A stretch of 55,580 nucleotides of DNA from an uncultured Verrucomicrobiae bacterium (GTDB lineage Bacteria > Verrucomicrobiota > Verrucomicrobiia > Limisphaerales > UBA1100): the NCBI GenBank assembly GCA_937775205.1, contig CALKBX010000022.1:1-55580 (forward strand). The letters run 5' to 3'. This document shows, piece by piece, positions 1-10,268 of this stretch; within the stretch, counting starts at the first letter, position 1, and every line of letters begins with the position of its first letter. The translations under genes were made by a program, and so were the position numbers. The notes beneath the pieces were generated by a model. The model saw only the letters and a program-made list of their open reading frames with translations, had not been told where the DNA came from and did not search any database.

Positions 1-65
1 TAAAAGAATGGTTTGCCGCATGGGTTGAATCTACGGAATTCCATCCGCTGTGTCCATGGGGAATT

Positions 66-110
66 GGTAGGGTGTGCTCTCCGAGCGCGCCTTGGCGGCC
101 CCGCCCTACC
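66..110. repeat. Palindromic element: closing stem with two hairpins
   Basis: Bases 66-70 (GGTAG) pair with 106-110 (CTACC). Inside lie a 9-bp hairpin (71-79 with 83-91, loop 80-82, two G-U pairs as + strand RNA) and a short GC hairpin (94-98 with 101-105), separated by TT. The architecture matches the element at 32869-32918. The CTA at 106-108 is the complement of the mnmA TAG stop, so the element supplies the end of that gene. It could also act as a terminator. No T-run follows on either side. Bases 1-65 show nothing I can assign. Confidence 0.75.
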
Positions 111-1200
111 TTGTTATCCAGCCGCCGCCGACGACTAGGTCGTCTTGGTAGAACACGCAGGCTTGGCCGGGGGCGATGGCTCTTTGGGGGGTGTGGAGCT
201 TGATGGTGGCGCGGTTGTTCTCGAGGGGGGTGAGGGTGGCGGGGGTGCCGGTGTGGTTGTAGCGGATGCGGGTGGTGACTTCGATGGGGGCGGTCAAATT
301 CTCGAAGGGGATCCAGTTGCAGCGTTCGACTTCGAATTGGTCGCGCTCGAGGTTTTCGACGGGGCCGACGACGACGCGGTTTTCTTCTGGGTTTAGCTCG
401 AGGACGTAAAGGGGATACGGCGAGCTGATGCCGAGGCCTTTGCGTTGGCCGATGGTGTAGAATTCGATGCCGTCGTGTTGACCGAGCACACGGCCATTGA
501 GATCGACGATTTCGCCGGTGTGCTTTTCGGCGAGGCCGGCTTTTTGCAGGAAGGCGCCGTAATCGTTGTCGGGCACGAAACAGATTTCCATGCTTTCCGC
601 TTTCTCGGCAGTCTTGAGATTGCAATCGCGGGCGACGTCGCGGGTGGCGTCTTTGGTTTTTTCGCCAAGGGGGAATAGCGCGCGGCTGAGTTGATCTTGG
701 CGCAGGCTGAACAGGAAATAGGTTTGGTCCTTGCGCTCATCGCGTCCGCGCTTGAGGAGAAACCGGCCGGTGGTTTCGTCCTGATCGATGCGGGCGAAGT
801 GGCCGGTGGCGATTTTATCGGCGCCGAGTTGGTCGGCGCGTTCGATGAGGCGGCCGAATTTCAAATGCTCGTTGCACATCACGCAGGGGTTGGGCGTGCG
901 GCCGGCTTTGTATTCGGCGGCAAAATAATCGATGACGTGGGTTTGGAAATCCTCGGCCTCGTCGATGAGGTAATAGCGGATGCCGAGGTTGTGGCAGACG
1001 GAGCGGGCATCGGTGACGGCTTGCGGGCCGCAGCATTTATCTTCCACGCGGGAGACGCAGTCCTGCGGCCAAAGCTTGAGCGTGACGCCGACGACCTCGT
1101 AGCCCTGCTCAATCAACAGTACGGCCGCCGCGGAGGAATCCACCCCACCACTCATGCCGCAAAGGACGCGCGTTTTTTTAGCTTCAGCGACGGGCATCAT
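106..1200 (-). CDS. mnmA: tRNA 2-thiouridine(34) synthase MnmA
   Basis: Full-length (364 aa) tRNA-specific 2-thiouridylase. It adenylates and thiolates U34 of Lys, Glu and Gln tRNAs using sulfur relayed by a cysteine desulfurase. The PP-loop SGGVDSS is at residues 17-23. The two catalytic cysteines are in NPCVMCN (Cys106) and MEICFVP (Cys207). The start ATG at 1198-1200 overlaps the TGA of the upstream ACT protein as ATGA, so translation is probably coupled; a second ATG follows directly. The gene ends inside a palindromic element that provides its TAG. It is the last gene of a gltB-gltD-ACT-mnmA series on the minus strand. Confidence 0.97.
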   Translation of the reverse strand: MMPVAEAKKTRVLCGMSGGVDSSAAAVLLIEQGYEVVGVTLKLWPQDCVSRVEDKCCGPQAVTDARSVCHNLGIRYYLIDEAEDFQTHVIDYFAAEYKAGRTPNPCVMCNEHLKFGRLIERADQLGADKIATGHFARIDQDETTGRFLLKRGRDERKDQTYFLFSLRQDQLSRALFPLGEKTKDATRDVARDCNLKTAEKAESMEICFVPDNDYGAFLQKAGLAEKHTGEIVDLNGRVLGQHDGIEFYTIGQRKGLGISSPYPLYVLELNPEENRVVVGPVENLERDQFEVERCNWIPFENLTAPIEVTTRIRYNHTGTPATLTPLENNRATIKLHTPQRAIAPGQACVFYQDDLVVGGGWITR

Positions 1201-1601
1201 TTTCCGTTGAGGTCTTCCAGTGCCTTCAGCGCCTTGGCGGGGTCATCCACGCGGAGCACGAGCAGGCCTTTGCGCGAGGCGGGCGGTGTGGCGCAATATA
1301 AATATTCGATATTTACATCGGCATTGCTCAGGGCGCGCGCGATATTCGCAAGGCTACCGGATTTATTGTTGCTTTCCACGAGTACCACGTCGTCTTCGAC
1401 CACCATCGCGCCGTGTTCTTCGAGCAACCACACAGCCGTTTGGGGATCGTCCACCACCATCCGCACGACGCTGTGGTCCACCGTATCGCTGGTGGTGAGG
1501 GCTTGGATGTTCACCTTGGATTTGGCGAGCGCATCGCACACGCGCGCAAGAGTGCCGGGGCGGTTATCGAGAAACACGGCCAGTTGTTTGGTGATTTCCA
1601 T
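1197..1601 (-). CDS. Tandem ACT-domain protein
   Basis: A 134-residue protein made only of two ACT-type ligand-binding modules. The first begins LAVFLDNRPGTLARV (about residues 7-66) and the second follows at about 70-130 with NKSGSLANIARAL. Proteins with this build usually bind amino acids and act as sensors or regulators, with no catalytic domain. It lies 78 nt downstream of gltD and overlaps mnmA by 4 nt, so a link to glutamate or nitrogen status is plausible. That link is inference from position only. The exact ligand is unknown. Confidence 0.85.
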   Translation of the reverse strand: MEITKQLAVFLDNRPGTLARVCDALAKSKVNIQALTTSDTVDHSVVRMVVDDPQTAVWLLEEHGAMVVEDDVVLVESNNKSGSLANIARALSNADVNIEYLYCATPPASRKGLLVLRVDDPAKALKALEDLNGK

Positions 1602-1679
1602 TGGAATCCTTCGGGTGGCTTTGGTTGGTTTCGGTAGGTTGATGGAAACTTAGCACAAACTCGCGGGCATCGCCAATCT

Positions 1680-3263
1680 TCAAACGCCCGCGAGCGCGCT
1701 ACCTTGGGTGACGCCGGGCGCGGGGAGGAGGCTGGATCCGGTGAGATATTGGTCTATGGCGCGGGCGGCACCGCGGCCTTCGTTGATGGCCCAGACGACG
1801 AGGGATTGGCCGCGGCGACAGTCGCCGGCGACGAAGACGCCTTCTAGGTTAGTGGTAAATTCGCCGTGCTCGCCGATGAAGGTCTGCCAATTGCCGCGCG
1901 GGTTTTGGGTTTCGAGGCCGAGCATTTCGCCGACTTCAAGTTCGGGGCCGACGAAACCGGTGGCCAGCAACACGAGATCGGCCGGCCATTCTTTTTCGGA
2001 ACCTTCCACTTCGCTAAAGGGCGCGCCGCCTTCGACGGGTTTGGCCCAATCGACCTCGACGGTCTTCACGGCGATGATGTGGCCGCTTTCGTTGCCGATA
2101 AATTCTTTGGCGAGCACGTGATACGCGCGGGGGTCGTTGCCGTGTTTGGCTTTGTTTTCGGCGTGCGAATAATCGAGCCGATACACGCGCGGCCATTGTG
2201 GCCATGGATTGTTCGCGGCGCGCTCGGCGGGCGGTTGGTCGAGCAACTCAAAATTAACCACGCTCTTGCAGCCGTGCCGCAGCGAAGTGCCGATGCAATC
2301 CGCGCCGGTGTCGCCGCCGCCGATAACGATCACGTTCTTGTCCTTGGCCGACGTATACGTTTCGTCCTCGAGATTGGAATCGAGCAAGCTCTTCGTGTTG
2401 CGCGTAAGAAAATTCATCGCAAATTGAATGCCGTCGAGATCGCGCCCGGGGTTGCGGCCGGTGGGGTCGAAGGGCTTGGTCGCGCCGGTGGCCATCAGCA
2501 GCGCGTCGTTTTCTTTCAGCAAATCCGCGGGGTCGATGAACTGCATTTCGCAGCCGCGTTCCTCCATGATTTGCGTCATGTGGCCGGAGGTGAAGTCTTC
2601 CTTTTTGCCGACGTGCGCGCAGGTGACAAACTCGACACCCTCCTCGCGCAACAAATTCACGCGGCGATCCACGACGCCTTTATCGAGTTTCATGTTCGGG
2701 ATGCCGTACATCAGCAAACCGCCGATGCGATCGGCGCGCTCGTAAACGGTGACCGTGTGGCCGACTTTGTTGAGCTGATCCGCTGCGGTCAAGCCGGCGG
2801 GGCCTGAGCCGACGATGGCGATCTTTTTGCCGGTGCGCTCGGCGGGCGGTTCGGCGGTTACCCAGCCTTCCTCGAAGGCGCGATCGATGATTGTGTTCTC
2901 GATATTCTTGATCGTCACCGGCGGATTGGTGATGCCGAGCACGCACGCGCCTTCGCACGGCGCGGGGCACACGCGACCGGTGAACTCCGGAAAATTATTC
3001 GTCTTGTGCAGTCGATCAATCGCCTCGCGCCAACGGTTTTGGTAGACGAGATGGTTCCACTCGGGGATGAGATTATCGATCGGGCAACCGGGGCCGGACT
3101 GGCAAAACGGCACGCCGCAATCCATGCAGCGCGCGCCCTGCGTTTGCAGATGTTCCTCGCTGGGATTGGTGTTGATCTCGGCGTAGTCGTTGATGCGCTC
3201 CAGCGGATCGCGATACGGCACCGCCTCGCGCTCGAACTCCATAAATCCTGTTGGTTTACCCAT
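1680..3263 (-). CDS. gltD: Glutamate synthase small subunit GltD
   Basis: Beta subunit of NADPH-dependent glutamate synthase (527 aa), which feeds electrons from NADPH through FAD and 4Fe-4S clusters to GltB. The N-terminal cysteine pattern [17 protein letters not shown] (about residues 46-62) is the typical cluster-binding region. A second Cys set follows in CPAPCEGAC. The FAD-binding GSGPAGL comes around residue 152 and the NADPH-binding GGGDTGADC around residue 315. The start ATG at 3261-3263 lies 27 nt after the gltB stop, so the two are one transcription unit. Confidence 0.96.
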   Translation of the reverse strand: MGKPTGFMEFEREAVPYRDPLERINDYAEINTNPSEEHLQTQGARCMDCGVPFCQSGPGCPIDNLIPEWNHLVYQNRWREAIDRLHKTNNFPEFTGRVCPAPCEGACVLGITNPPVTIKNIENTIIDRAFEEGWVTAEPPAERTGKKIAIVGSGPAGLTAADQLNKVGHTVTVYERADRIGGLLMYGIPNMKLDKGVVDRRVNLLREEGVEFVTCAHVGKKEDFTSGHMTQIMEERGCEMQFIDPADLLKENDALLMATGATKPFDPTGRNPGRDLDGIQFAMNFLTRNTKSLLDSNLEDETYTSAKDKNVIVIGGGDTGADCIGTSLRHGCKSVVNFELLDQPPAERAANNPWPQWPRVYRLDYSHAENKAKHGNDPRAYHVLAKEFIGNESGHIIAVKTVEVDWAKPVEGGAPFSEVEGSEKEWPADLVLLATGFVGPELEVGEMLGLETQNPRGNWQTFIGEHGEFTTNLEGVFVAGDCRRGQSLVVWAINEGRGAARAIDQYLTGSSLLPAPGVTQGSALAGV

Positions 3264-3290
3264 TGAAAAATCCCTTTGAAAAAAATTTGG

Positions 3291-6200
3291 TTATGCGACC
3301 AATTCCTGTTCGCGTTGTTTGCGTTCGGTGAGGACGCGTTTGTAATCGGTCGGCATCACTTTCACGAATTGGCCCAGCGCGGTGCTCCAATGATCGAGCA
3401 CCTCGGCGGCGACGGTGGAGCCGGTGCGTTCGGCGTGTTCTTCGATGAGGCTTTGCAGCTCGGCGATGTCTTCGGCGTCCTCCACTGATTCGAGTTCCAC
3501 CATCTCCATATTGCAATTAGGCGCAAAGATGTTGTCCGGATCCCAAATGTAGGCCACGCCACCGGACATTCCGGCAGCAAAGTTGCGGCCGGTGGGGCCG
3601 AGGATGATCACACGACCGCCAGTCATATATTCGCAACCGTGATCGCCCACGCCTTCGATCACCGCCGCCGCGCCGCTGTTGCGCACGCAGAATCGTTCCG
3701 CCGCGCGCCCGCGGAAAAACGCCTTGCCGCTGGTTGCGCCGTAAAGGCAAACGTTGCCGACAAGGATATTTTCCTCCGGCACGAAGGTGGAAACCTTGGG
3801 CGGATAAATGGTGAGCTGACCGCCGGAGAGTCCTTTGCCGACATAATCATTGGCGTCACCTTCGAGCTCGATGCTCACGCCCTTGGCGAGAAACGCACCG
3901 AGACTTTGACCGGCGGAACCGGTGAATTTAATTTTCACCGTGTCGTCGGGCAGCAATTCCTCGCCATGTGCCTTGGCGATTTCGTTGCTTAAAATTGTGC
4001 CGACCGTGCGGTTGGTGTTGATGATCGGCAGGTTGATCTCCACCGACTCGCCGGCGTCGATGGCGCGCTTGGCCAAGCGGAGCAACTCGTTGTCCAACGC
4101 GAGGTCGAGGCCGTGATCTTGTTTTTGGGTGCAGTAAGTGCCGACGCCCGCGTGCGGTTTTTCGATGGGGGTGAGAATCGCGCTGAGGTCGATGCCGTCA
4201 GCTTTCCAATGGTCGATGGCCTTTTGCATTTCGAGCGCGTCCACGCGGCCGACCATTTCGTCGATCGTGCGGAAGCCAAGCGTGGCCATAATTTGGCGCG
4301 CTTCCTCGGCGACCATAAACAGATAATTGACGACATGCTCGGGATCGCCGGTGAATTTTTTGCGCAACTCCGGATCCTGCGTGGCGATGCCGACGGGGCA
4401 GGTGTTGAGGTGGCACTTGCGCATCATAATGCAGCCCATCGTGATGAGCGGCGCGGTGGAGAAACCCATCTCCTCGGCACCGAGCAACGCAGCGATCACC
4501 ACATCGCGGCCAGTCTTGAGACCGCCGTCGGTTTGGAGAACCACGCGGCTGCGGAGGTCGTTTAGCACCAGCGTTTGATGCGTCTCGGCGATGCCCAGTT
4601 CCCACGGCAACCCGGCGTGTTTGATGCTCGTGAGCGGCGATGCGCCGGTGCCGCCGGTTTCGCCGGAAATCAAAATGTGATCCGCGTGCGCCTTGGCCAC
4701 ACCGGAGGCGATGGTGCCCACGCCCACTTCGGACACGAGCTTCACGCTGACGCGCGCGGCGCGGTTGGCGTTTTTAAGATCGTGAATGAGTTGCGCCAAG
4801 TCCTCGATGGAATAAATATCGTGATGCGGCGGCGGACTGATGAGCCCCACGCCGGGCGTGCTGTGGCGGATGCGCGCGATGGTGTCATCCACCTTGCGTC
4901 CGGGCAGCTCGCCGCCTTCGCCGGGCTTTGCGCCTTGGGAAATTTTGATCTGCAACTCGTCGGCGTTGGTGAGATACCAAATGGTGACGCCGAATCGGCC
5001 GGAGGCAACTTGCTTGATTGCCGAGCGTTTGGAGTCGCCGTTGGGCAGTGGATTGAAGCGCTCGGAATCTTCGCCGCCTTCGCCGGTGTTGCTCTTGCCG
5101 CCGAGGCGATTCATCGCGATGGCCAAGCCCTCGTGGGCCTCGGCGGAGATGGAGCCGAAACTCATCGCGCCGGTGCAAAAACGCTTCACGATTTCGGTGG
5201 CGGGCTGGACGTCGTCGATGGGGATCGGCCCGCCGTTGACGCCTTCCTTGAAATCCATCAACCCGCGCAGCGCGCAGCGCGCTTTGGTGTCGCCGTTGAT
5301 GTGGTTGGAAAATTGTTGGTATGAATCGAAATTATTTGTGCGCGCGGCGGTTTGCAGCGCGGAGATGGATTCCGGATTCCACATGTGCTTTTCGCCCTCG
5401 GCGCGCCAGTGGAATTCGCCGGGGTTGGGCAAGCTCTCCGTTTTGTCTTCGGCGCGCTCGGGGAAGCCCAGCGCGTGGCGGCGCAACATTTCCTCAGCCA
5501 ACTCATCGAGGTTCACTCCCTGCACGCGGCTGGCGGTGCCGATGAAGCAGCGGTCGATCACGTCATCCCGCAAACCGATGGCCTCAAAAATCTGCGCGCC
5601 CTTATAAGAGTGCAACGTGGAGATGCCCATTTTGGCCATCACTTTGAGCATTCCCTTGGCCACGCCTTTGCGATAAGCGGCGACAATGGATTCGTCGTCG
5701 GCAAATTTTTCGGCATCGGTCAGTCCCTCGTGGCGCGCTTGCCACAGCGACTCAAAGGCAAGATACGGGTTAATGGCATCCGCGCCGTAGCCTACGAGCA
5801 AACAATGATGATGCACCTCGCGCGCCTCGCCGGTTTCGAGCACGAGCCCGATTTGCGTGCGCAACGCGTTTTTTACCAAATGATGATGGACCGCGCCGGT
5901 GGCCATTAATGTGCTCAGCGGAATGCGGTCGGCGGAAATGGCGCGGTCGGAAAGAATGGCGAGGCTGAAGCCATCGGCGATGGCTTGCTCCGCTTCGGTG
6001 CAGATGCGCTCGAGCGCTTTGGCGACGCCGGCGGGGCCTTCGGTTTTGGGAAATGTGATGTCGATTTCCTTGGAGCGCCAGCCGCGATAATCCATCCCCT
6101 TGAGCGCGTGCAATTCCTCGTTGGTGAGAATGGGATGCGGCAGGCGCAGGCGTTGGCATTGGGCCTCGGTGGTGTCCACTAGATTTTTCTCGGGGCCGAT

Positions 6201-7859
6201 GTAGCACTCGAGCGACATGATGACCTCCTCGCGAATGGAATCGATGGCGGGGTTGGTGACTTGCGCGAAGAGTTGGCGGAAGTAATCGTAAAGCATCCGC
6301 GGTTGATCGCTGAGACAGGCGAGCGAGGCGTCGTTGCCCATCGAGCCGACGGGATCGCGCAGCTCGTGGATGAGCGGCAGCAGCATAAACTGCATCGTCT
6401 CGGTGGTGAACCCGAAGGCTTGCATCCGCTGGCGGAGGGTATCCGCGGCCAAGCCGTGGGCTTCGCCGGTGGCGGCGAGGTCGTCCAGCTCGATCCGTTG
6501 GTTGCGGAGCCATTCGCCGTACGGTCGGCGCGTGGAAAAATCGGCCTTGATTTCCTCATCGGGAATCAGCGTGCCTTTTTCGAAATCGACGAGGAACATC
6601 CGGCCCGGCTGCAAGCGTCCCTTGGCTTTTACGTTGGCGGGATCGATGGGAATTACCCCCACTTCGCTGGCCATAATCACACGGTCATCGTGCGTGAGGT
6701 AATAGCGACTGGGGCGGAGGCCATTGCGGTCGAGCACGGCGCCGATGTATTTGCCGTCTGTGAACGCGATGGAAGCGGGGCCATCCCACGGCTCCATCAA
6801 ACAGGAATTGTACTCGTAAAAATCGCGCTTGGCTTGCGGCATTTGGCGGTGCTTCTGCCACGCCTCGGGCACCATCAGCAGCACGGATTCCTGCAACGAC
6901 CGGCCGCTCATCAACAGAAATTCCAGTGCGTTGTCGAAGTTGCCCGAGTCGGAACATTCCGGCTCCATAATGGGATAAAGCTTTTGTAGGTCGTCGCCGA
7001 GCAGCTCACTGCGCAACGTGCCTTCGCGCGCGCGCATCCAGTTGATGTTGCCACGCATCGTGTTGATTTCGCCGTTGTGGCTCATAAACCGAAACGGCTG
7101 CGCGCGATCCCAACTCGGAAAGGTGTTCGTCGAAAATCGCGAGTGCACCATCGCGAGATGCGTTTGGAAATCCGGATTGCTCAAGTCATCAAAGTAGTTG
7201 AGCAACTGATCCGTGGTGAGCATCCCCTTGTAAATCATCACCTTGGTCGAGAGGCTGCAAATGTAAAACAGCAACGCCTGTTCCATCGACGCATCGATGC
7301 GCAGCTGATGACTGGCGCGTTTGCGGATGATGTAAAGCTGGCGCTCAAAGTCATCGCCTTCGACGCCATCGGCTGCGCCAATGAAAAGCTGCATGATGCA
7401 CGGCTCGGCCGCGCGCGCGCTGGGGCCGACGTCGGCCTTATCCGCTTGCACCGGCACGGCGCGCCAACCGAGGCAGGTTTGGCCCTGCTCGGCGATAATG
7501 CTTTCAACCGTGGCGATGCACTTGGCGCGCTCGGCCTCGATGCGCGGCAGAAAAACCAACCCCGCGCCGTAGCGCCCTTTGGCGGGCAACTCCACGCCCA
7601 TCTCCTCGCGGGCGACCTTTTCGAGAAAGCCCCACGGCAAGCCGGTGAGGATGCCGCTGCCATCGCCGGTGTTGGCCTCGCAGCCGCACGCGCCGCGATG
7701 GTCCATATTTTTGAGCATCTGAATAGCATCGAGCACAATCTGATGGCTCGGCACGCCCTTCACATTAGCCACAAAGCCCACGCCGCAGCTGTCCTTCTCA
7801 TTGGCGGGATCGTACAGGCCCTGCTTTTTGGGGAAGCCGAATTGTGGTTTGTTGCTCAT
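3291..7859 (-). CDS. gltB: Glutamate synthase large subunit GltB
   Basis: Alpha subunit of glutamate synthase, about 1520 aa. It hydrolyses glutamine in an N-terminal class II amidotransferase domain and channels ammonia to 2-oxoglutarate at the FMN domain. I chose the ATG at 7857-7859 (MSNKPQF); an in-frame TTG lies 9 nt upstream. The nucleophile Cys25 sits in KDSCGVGF after a short propeptide typical of the family. The 3Fe-4S motif [16 protein letters not shown] and the C-terminal GXGXG beta-helix domain are both present. Transcribed divergently from the SirB1-like gene; the 190-nt spacer must hold both promoters, but I see no confident boxes. Confidence 0.97.
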   Translation of the reverse strand: MSNKPQFGFPKKQGLYDPANEKDSCGVGFVANVKGVPSHQIVLDAIQMLKNMDHRGACGCEANTGDGSGILTGLPWGFLEKVAREEMGVELPAKGRYGAGLVFLPRIEAERAKCIATVESIIAEQGQTCLGWRAVPVQADKADVGPSARAAEPCIMQLFIGAADGVEGDDFERQLYIIRKRASHQLRIDASMEQALLFYICSLSTKVMIYKGMLTTDQLLNYFDDLSNPDFQTHLAMVHSRFSTNTFPSWDRAQPFRFMSHNGEINTMRGNINWMRAREGTLRSELLGDDLQKLYPIMEPECSDSGNFDNALEFLLMSGRSLQESVLLMVPEAWQKHRQMPQAKRDFYEYNSCLMEPWDGPASIAFTDGKYIGAVLDRNGLRPSRYYLTHDDRVIMASEVGVIPIDPANVKAKGRLQPGRMFLVDFEKGTLIPDEEIKADFSTRRPYGEWLRNQRIELDDLAATGEAHGLAADTLRQRMQAFGFTTETMQFMLLPLIHELRDPVGSMGNDASLACLSDQPRMLYDYFRQLFAQVTNPAIDSIREEVIMSLECYIGPEKNLVDTTEAQCQRLRLPHPILTNEELHALKGMDYRGWRSKEIDITFPKTEGPAGVAKALERICTEAEQAIADGFSLAILSDRAISADRIPLSTLMATGAVHHHLVKNALRTQIGLVLETGEAREVHHHCLLVGYGADAINPYLAFESLWQARHEGLTDAEKFADDESIVAAYRKGVAKGMLKVMAKMGISTLHSYKGAQIFEAIGLRDDVIDRCFIGTASRVQGVNLDELAEEMLRRHALGFPERAEDKTESLPNPGEFHWRAEGEKHMWNPESISALQTAARTNNFDSYQQFSNHINGDTKARCALRGLMDFKEGVNGGPIPIDDVQPATEIVKRFCTGAMSFGSISAEAHEGLAIAMNRLGGKSNTGEGGEDSERFNPLPNGDSKRSAIKQVASGRFGVTIWYLTNADELQIKISQGAKPGEGGELPGRKVDDTIARIRHSTPGVGLISPPPHHDIYSIEDLAQLIHDLKNANRAARVSVKLVSEVGVGTIASGVAKAHADHILISGETGGTGASPLTSIKHAGLPWELGIAETHQTLVLNDLRSRVVLQTDGGLKTGRDVVIAALLGAEEMGFSTAPLITMGCIMMRKCHLNTCPVGIATQDPELRKKFTGDPEHVVNYLFMVAEEARQIMATLGFRTIDEMVGRVDALEMQKAIDHWKADGIDLSAILTPIEKPHAGVGTYCTQKQDHGLDLALDNELLRLAKRAIDAGESVEINLPIINTNRTVGTILSNEIAKAHGEELLPDDTVKIKFTGSAGQSLGAFLAKGVSIELEGDANDYVGKGLSGGQLTIYPPKVSTFVPEENILVGNVCLYGATSGKAFFRGRAAERFCVRNSGAAAVIEGVGDHGCEYMTGGRVIILGPTGRNFAAGMSGGVAYIWDPDNIFAPNCNMEMVELESVEDAEDIAELQSLIEEHAERTGSTVAAEVLDHWSTALGQFVKVMPTDYKRVLTERKQREQELVA

Positions 7860-8051
7860 CGTAATCAAAATTCGCGTGTTACGCTGGTTTACCAGCGCAA
7901 AAGGCCGGTCACCATAGCGATGAAAGGTGTCTTGAGCAAAATCTTTTTTAGGCTTGATTTTCCATGTTAATTTTCGGTGAACAGCCTGTGAAAACTTCTT
8001 GAGGTCACAGGTTGCATTCCTTTGGGGGCGCTGCCAAACTCCTTGCGAACT

Positions 8052-8924
8052 ATGCGTGAAGCCCCCTCCAAGGCCGTGGTGTGCGATCTGCCCGCAAAGC
8101 AGCGGGAAGCCCTCATTTCACTTTTGGCCGATGACGACAAAGGCGTGTATCGCGCCATTCGGTCGGAAATCCTTTCGCACGGCGTCGGCGTGGTGGCGTG
8201 GCTTGAGCCATATGCGTTGAGCGAGGAGCCGGTGCTGCGGCGGCGGACACAGGAAATCATCGCCCATTTTCAACGGCAGGAAACCGACACGGATTTTTCT
8301 GCGTTCTGCCTGAACCACGGCGAAGAGCTGGATCTCGAGGAAGGGCTGTGGCAACTCGCGCGCACGCAATACCCGGAAATTAACGTGGCGGCTTATCGCG
8401 CCATCCTTGATGACTACGCGCACGATCTGTGCGGTAAACTGGATTTCGGCGCGACGCCGGAGGGACTCATCGCGGGCATCAACCAATTTCTTTTCAAGGA
8501 ACAAGGCTTCACCGGCGATGAGGAAAATTATTACGATCCGGAGAATAGCTACCTCAACCGCGTGATCGATCGTCGCCTGGGCAATCCCATTTCGTTGAGC
8601 ATGATTTATCTGGGCGTGTGTCGGCGACTGAAGCTGCCCGTCACTGGCATTGGTTTGCCCGGCCACTTCTTGTGCCGCTTTCAGGATCCGCGTCAGGAAA
8701 TTTACATCGACGCCTTCAACCGCGGCCGCGTACTCACCAAGGCCGACTGCATGAAATACCTCAAGCAAGCCGGCTACGAATTCCACGAAGCCTTTCTCGT
8801 GCCCGCCAGCCCACGCCGCATCCTCCTGCGGATGTGCAGCAACCTCCACCAAATCTACCAACGCGAAGGCCAAAAAACCCACGCCTCGCGTTTGCAGGGC
8901 TACATCGTCGCCCTTTCCAAATAA
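8052..8924 (+). CDS. SirB1-type transglutaminase-fold protein
   Basis: A 290-residue protein matching the SirB1/transglutaminase-like family. The diagnostic segment [17 protein letters not shown] followed by [12 protein letters not shown] sits around residues 178-215, and a helical C-terminal tail follows. Most family members lack a proven enzymatic activity, so the function remains open. I chose the ATG at 8052 (MREAPSK). An in-frame TTG at 8022 would add ten residues that look like intergenic translation. It stands alone, divergent from gltB. Confidence 0.85.
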   Translation: MREAPSKAVVCDLPAKQREALISLLADDDKGVYRAIRSEILSHGVGVVAWLEPYALSEEPVLRRRTQEIIAHFQRQETDTDFSAFCLNHGEELDLEEGLWQLARTQYPEINVAAYRAILDDYAHDLCGKLDFGATPEGLIAGINQFLFKEQGFTGDEENYYDPENSYLNRVIDRRLGNPISLSMIYLGVCRRLKLPVTGIGLPGHFLCRFQDPRQEIYIDAFNRGRVLTKADCMKYLKQAGYEFHEAFLVPASPRRILLRMCSNLHQIYQREGQKTHASRLQGYIVALSK

Positions 8925-9021
8925 AACTGTCTGTTCTTCAGGCCATATTTATTTGCCATTTCCGTTGAATAAACGCCGGTTTTGAGCTATCTTTATAACC
9001 TGTTGAACGAAGTGTGTCTTG

Positions 9022-9975
9022 ATGAATATCCTGATTAACCGGGACGGGCACCACATGGGGCCCTTTACCCACGATCAAGCCTGCCATATGTTGGCCGAGG
9101 GCAAACTCCAAGCTTGGGATTTGTGCTGGCAAAATGGCAGTCGCGATTGGGTTACGCTTGAAAAAATTCCGGGCGTGTCGGAAAAAACCGATGCCCTCCG
9201 CCAACAACGCCGCGCCGAAGCCATTGCCGCAGCCCAAGCCGTATCCGCGGGCGGCCCCGCGCAGCCCCACCCCCAATTCGTCGCCGGCTCCGACAACTCC
9301 CACACTTTCGACCCGGGCCCCGTGCCCAAGAGTTCCCGCAACTGGATGCGTGTGGGCGTGTGGGCCGGCATGGCCGTCACCCTCATCACCGCGCTGGGGG
9401 TCTGGATTTTTTTCCTCAACAAAGAACTGCTTATCGAAAACATCGAACGTCGGGCCGATAACCTCACCTATGTGCAGGGAGAAGAGATTCCCCACACCGG
9501 CCTGGTTTACAAATATTTTGATGACGACTCTCTTTGGGAAACCGTGAACTACATCGAAGGTCTGCGCGAAGGCAAACGCACCGTGTGGCACATCAACGGC
9601 AATATTGCTTTGCAGGAAACCTACCAGTCCGGCCACCTAATCACCGCCGCCAGTTTTAACTTCAATAGCGTGCCTTCCGGTACCTACGAAGGTGGCCGGG
9701 GCAAGCTCACCCTCTATTTCAACCACTCCGGCACACGTAATGAGGAACTTGAATACAAAGGCGGTCAAATTTCCAAGCGCACCATTTGGGATCACAACGG
9801 CAATCTTATTGCCATGATTCCTCCCAAATTGCCGCCCAACATGGCCACCTACACTGGGCCCGGCTCCACGCTGCCCGGCACGACCACACCCGTCACCCCG
9901 CCGCCAGTCGCTCCCACCAACGCCGTCCCTCCCGTGGTTACTCCACCCACCACCAACACGGTGGTGTGCCGTTAA
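9022..9975 (+). CDS. GYF-domain membrane protein with MORN/YwqK-like repeats
   Basis: 317 residues. Residues 1-55 form a bacterial GYF_2-type module (INRDGHHMGPFTHDQ, then DWVTLEKIPG). A Pro/Ala-rich linker and one transmembrane helix follow at about 115-133. The outer part has repeats of the MORN/YwqK kind (GLVYKYFDDDSLWETVNY, GLREGKRTVWHINGN, GRGKLTLYFNHSGTRNEE). The last 40 residues are rich in Pro and Thr. GYF_2 modules are thought to bind partners; here that side should face the cytoplasm. Start is the ATG at 9022, with an in-frame TTG directly before it. The function is unknown. Confidence 0.75.
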   Translation: MNILINRDGHHMGPFTHDQACHMLAEGKLQAWDLCWQNGSRDWVTLEKIPGVSEKTDALRQQRRAEAIAAAQAVSAGGPAQPHPQFVAGSDNSHTFDPGPVPKSSRNWMRVGVWAGMAVTLITALGVWIFFLNKELLIENIERRADNLTYVQGEEIPHTGLVYKYFDDDSLWETVNYIEGLREGKRTVWHINGNIALQETYQSGHLITAASFNFNSVPSGTYEGGRGKLTLYFNHSGTRNEELEYKGGQISKRTIWDHNGNLIAMIPPKLPPNMATYTGPGSTLPGTTTPVTPPPVAPTNAVPPVVTPPTTNTVVCR

Positions 9976-9979
9976 CCCC

Positions 9980-10261
9980 ATGATTCCAAATCCGGACAGC
10001 GAAGGCCGGAAAAAACCGTGGACGTACAGTATGGATAACCGCATCGCCGCCCGCAACATTCGCAACCGCATCGACCTCATTTATCTCGGCAAACAATATA
10101 CCAAGGTTTATGAAGACTTTGGCTGGCCCAATGAAGACCTCGGCGCGGACTGGGTTTACTCCGGCATGAATATCAAAAACATCTCCGCCGGCGGCTACCT
10201 CAGCAAGATCACCTTTCGCTACCGAAACGGCACGGTAATTAAAATCACCGCAGAGCCTTAG
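9980..10261 (+). CDS. Small hypothetical protein (93 aa)
   Basis: The ATG at 9980 lies 4 nt after the GYF protein stop, so the pair is probably cotranscribed. An internal ATG at 10031 (MDNRIAA) is an alternative start. The segment LIYLGKQYTKVYEDFGWPNEDLG and the later YRNGTVIKI resemble the general pattern of small SmpA/BamE-like domains (an early helix, 'G-P' turn, then strands). I see no signal peptide, and the match is too weak for a family call. It converges with the cytochrome gene 7 nt away. Confidence 0.6.
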   Translation: MIPNPDSEGRKKPWTYSMDNRIAARNIRNRIDLIYLGKQYTKVYEDFGWPNEDLGADWVYSGMNIKNISAGGYLSKITFRYRNGTVIKITAEP

Positions 10262-10268
10262 CCCTTGC

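Noticed and set aside
691..1653. 320-residue + strand frame opposite mnmA and the ACT gene
   Set aside because: It crosses two well-identified genes on the other strand and shows no family pattern.
5770..6513. 247-residue frame antiparallel in phase within gltB
   Set aside because: Arg/His/Pro-rich text in the same strand but another frame of gltB; a typical GC-rich shadow.
7869..8051. Specific promoter boxes between gltB and the SirB1-like gene
   Set aside because: Several TTGA and TAAT words occur, but none at convincing spacing, so I do not report a promoter.
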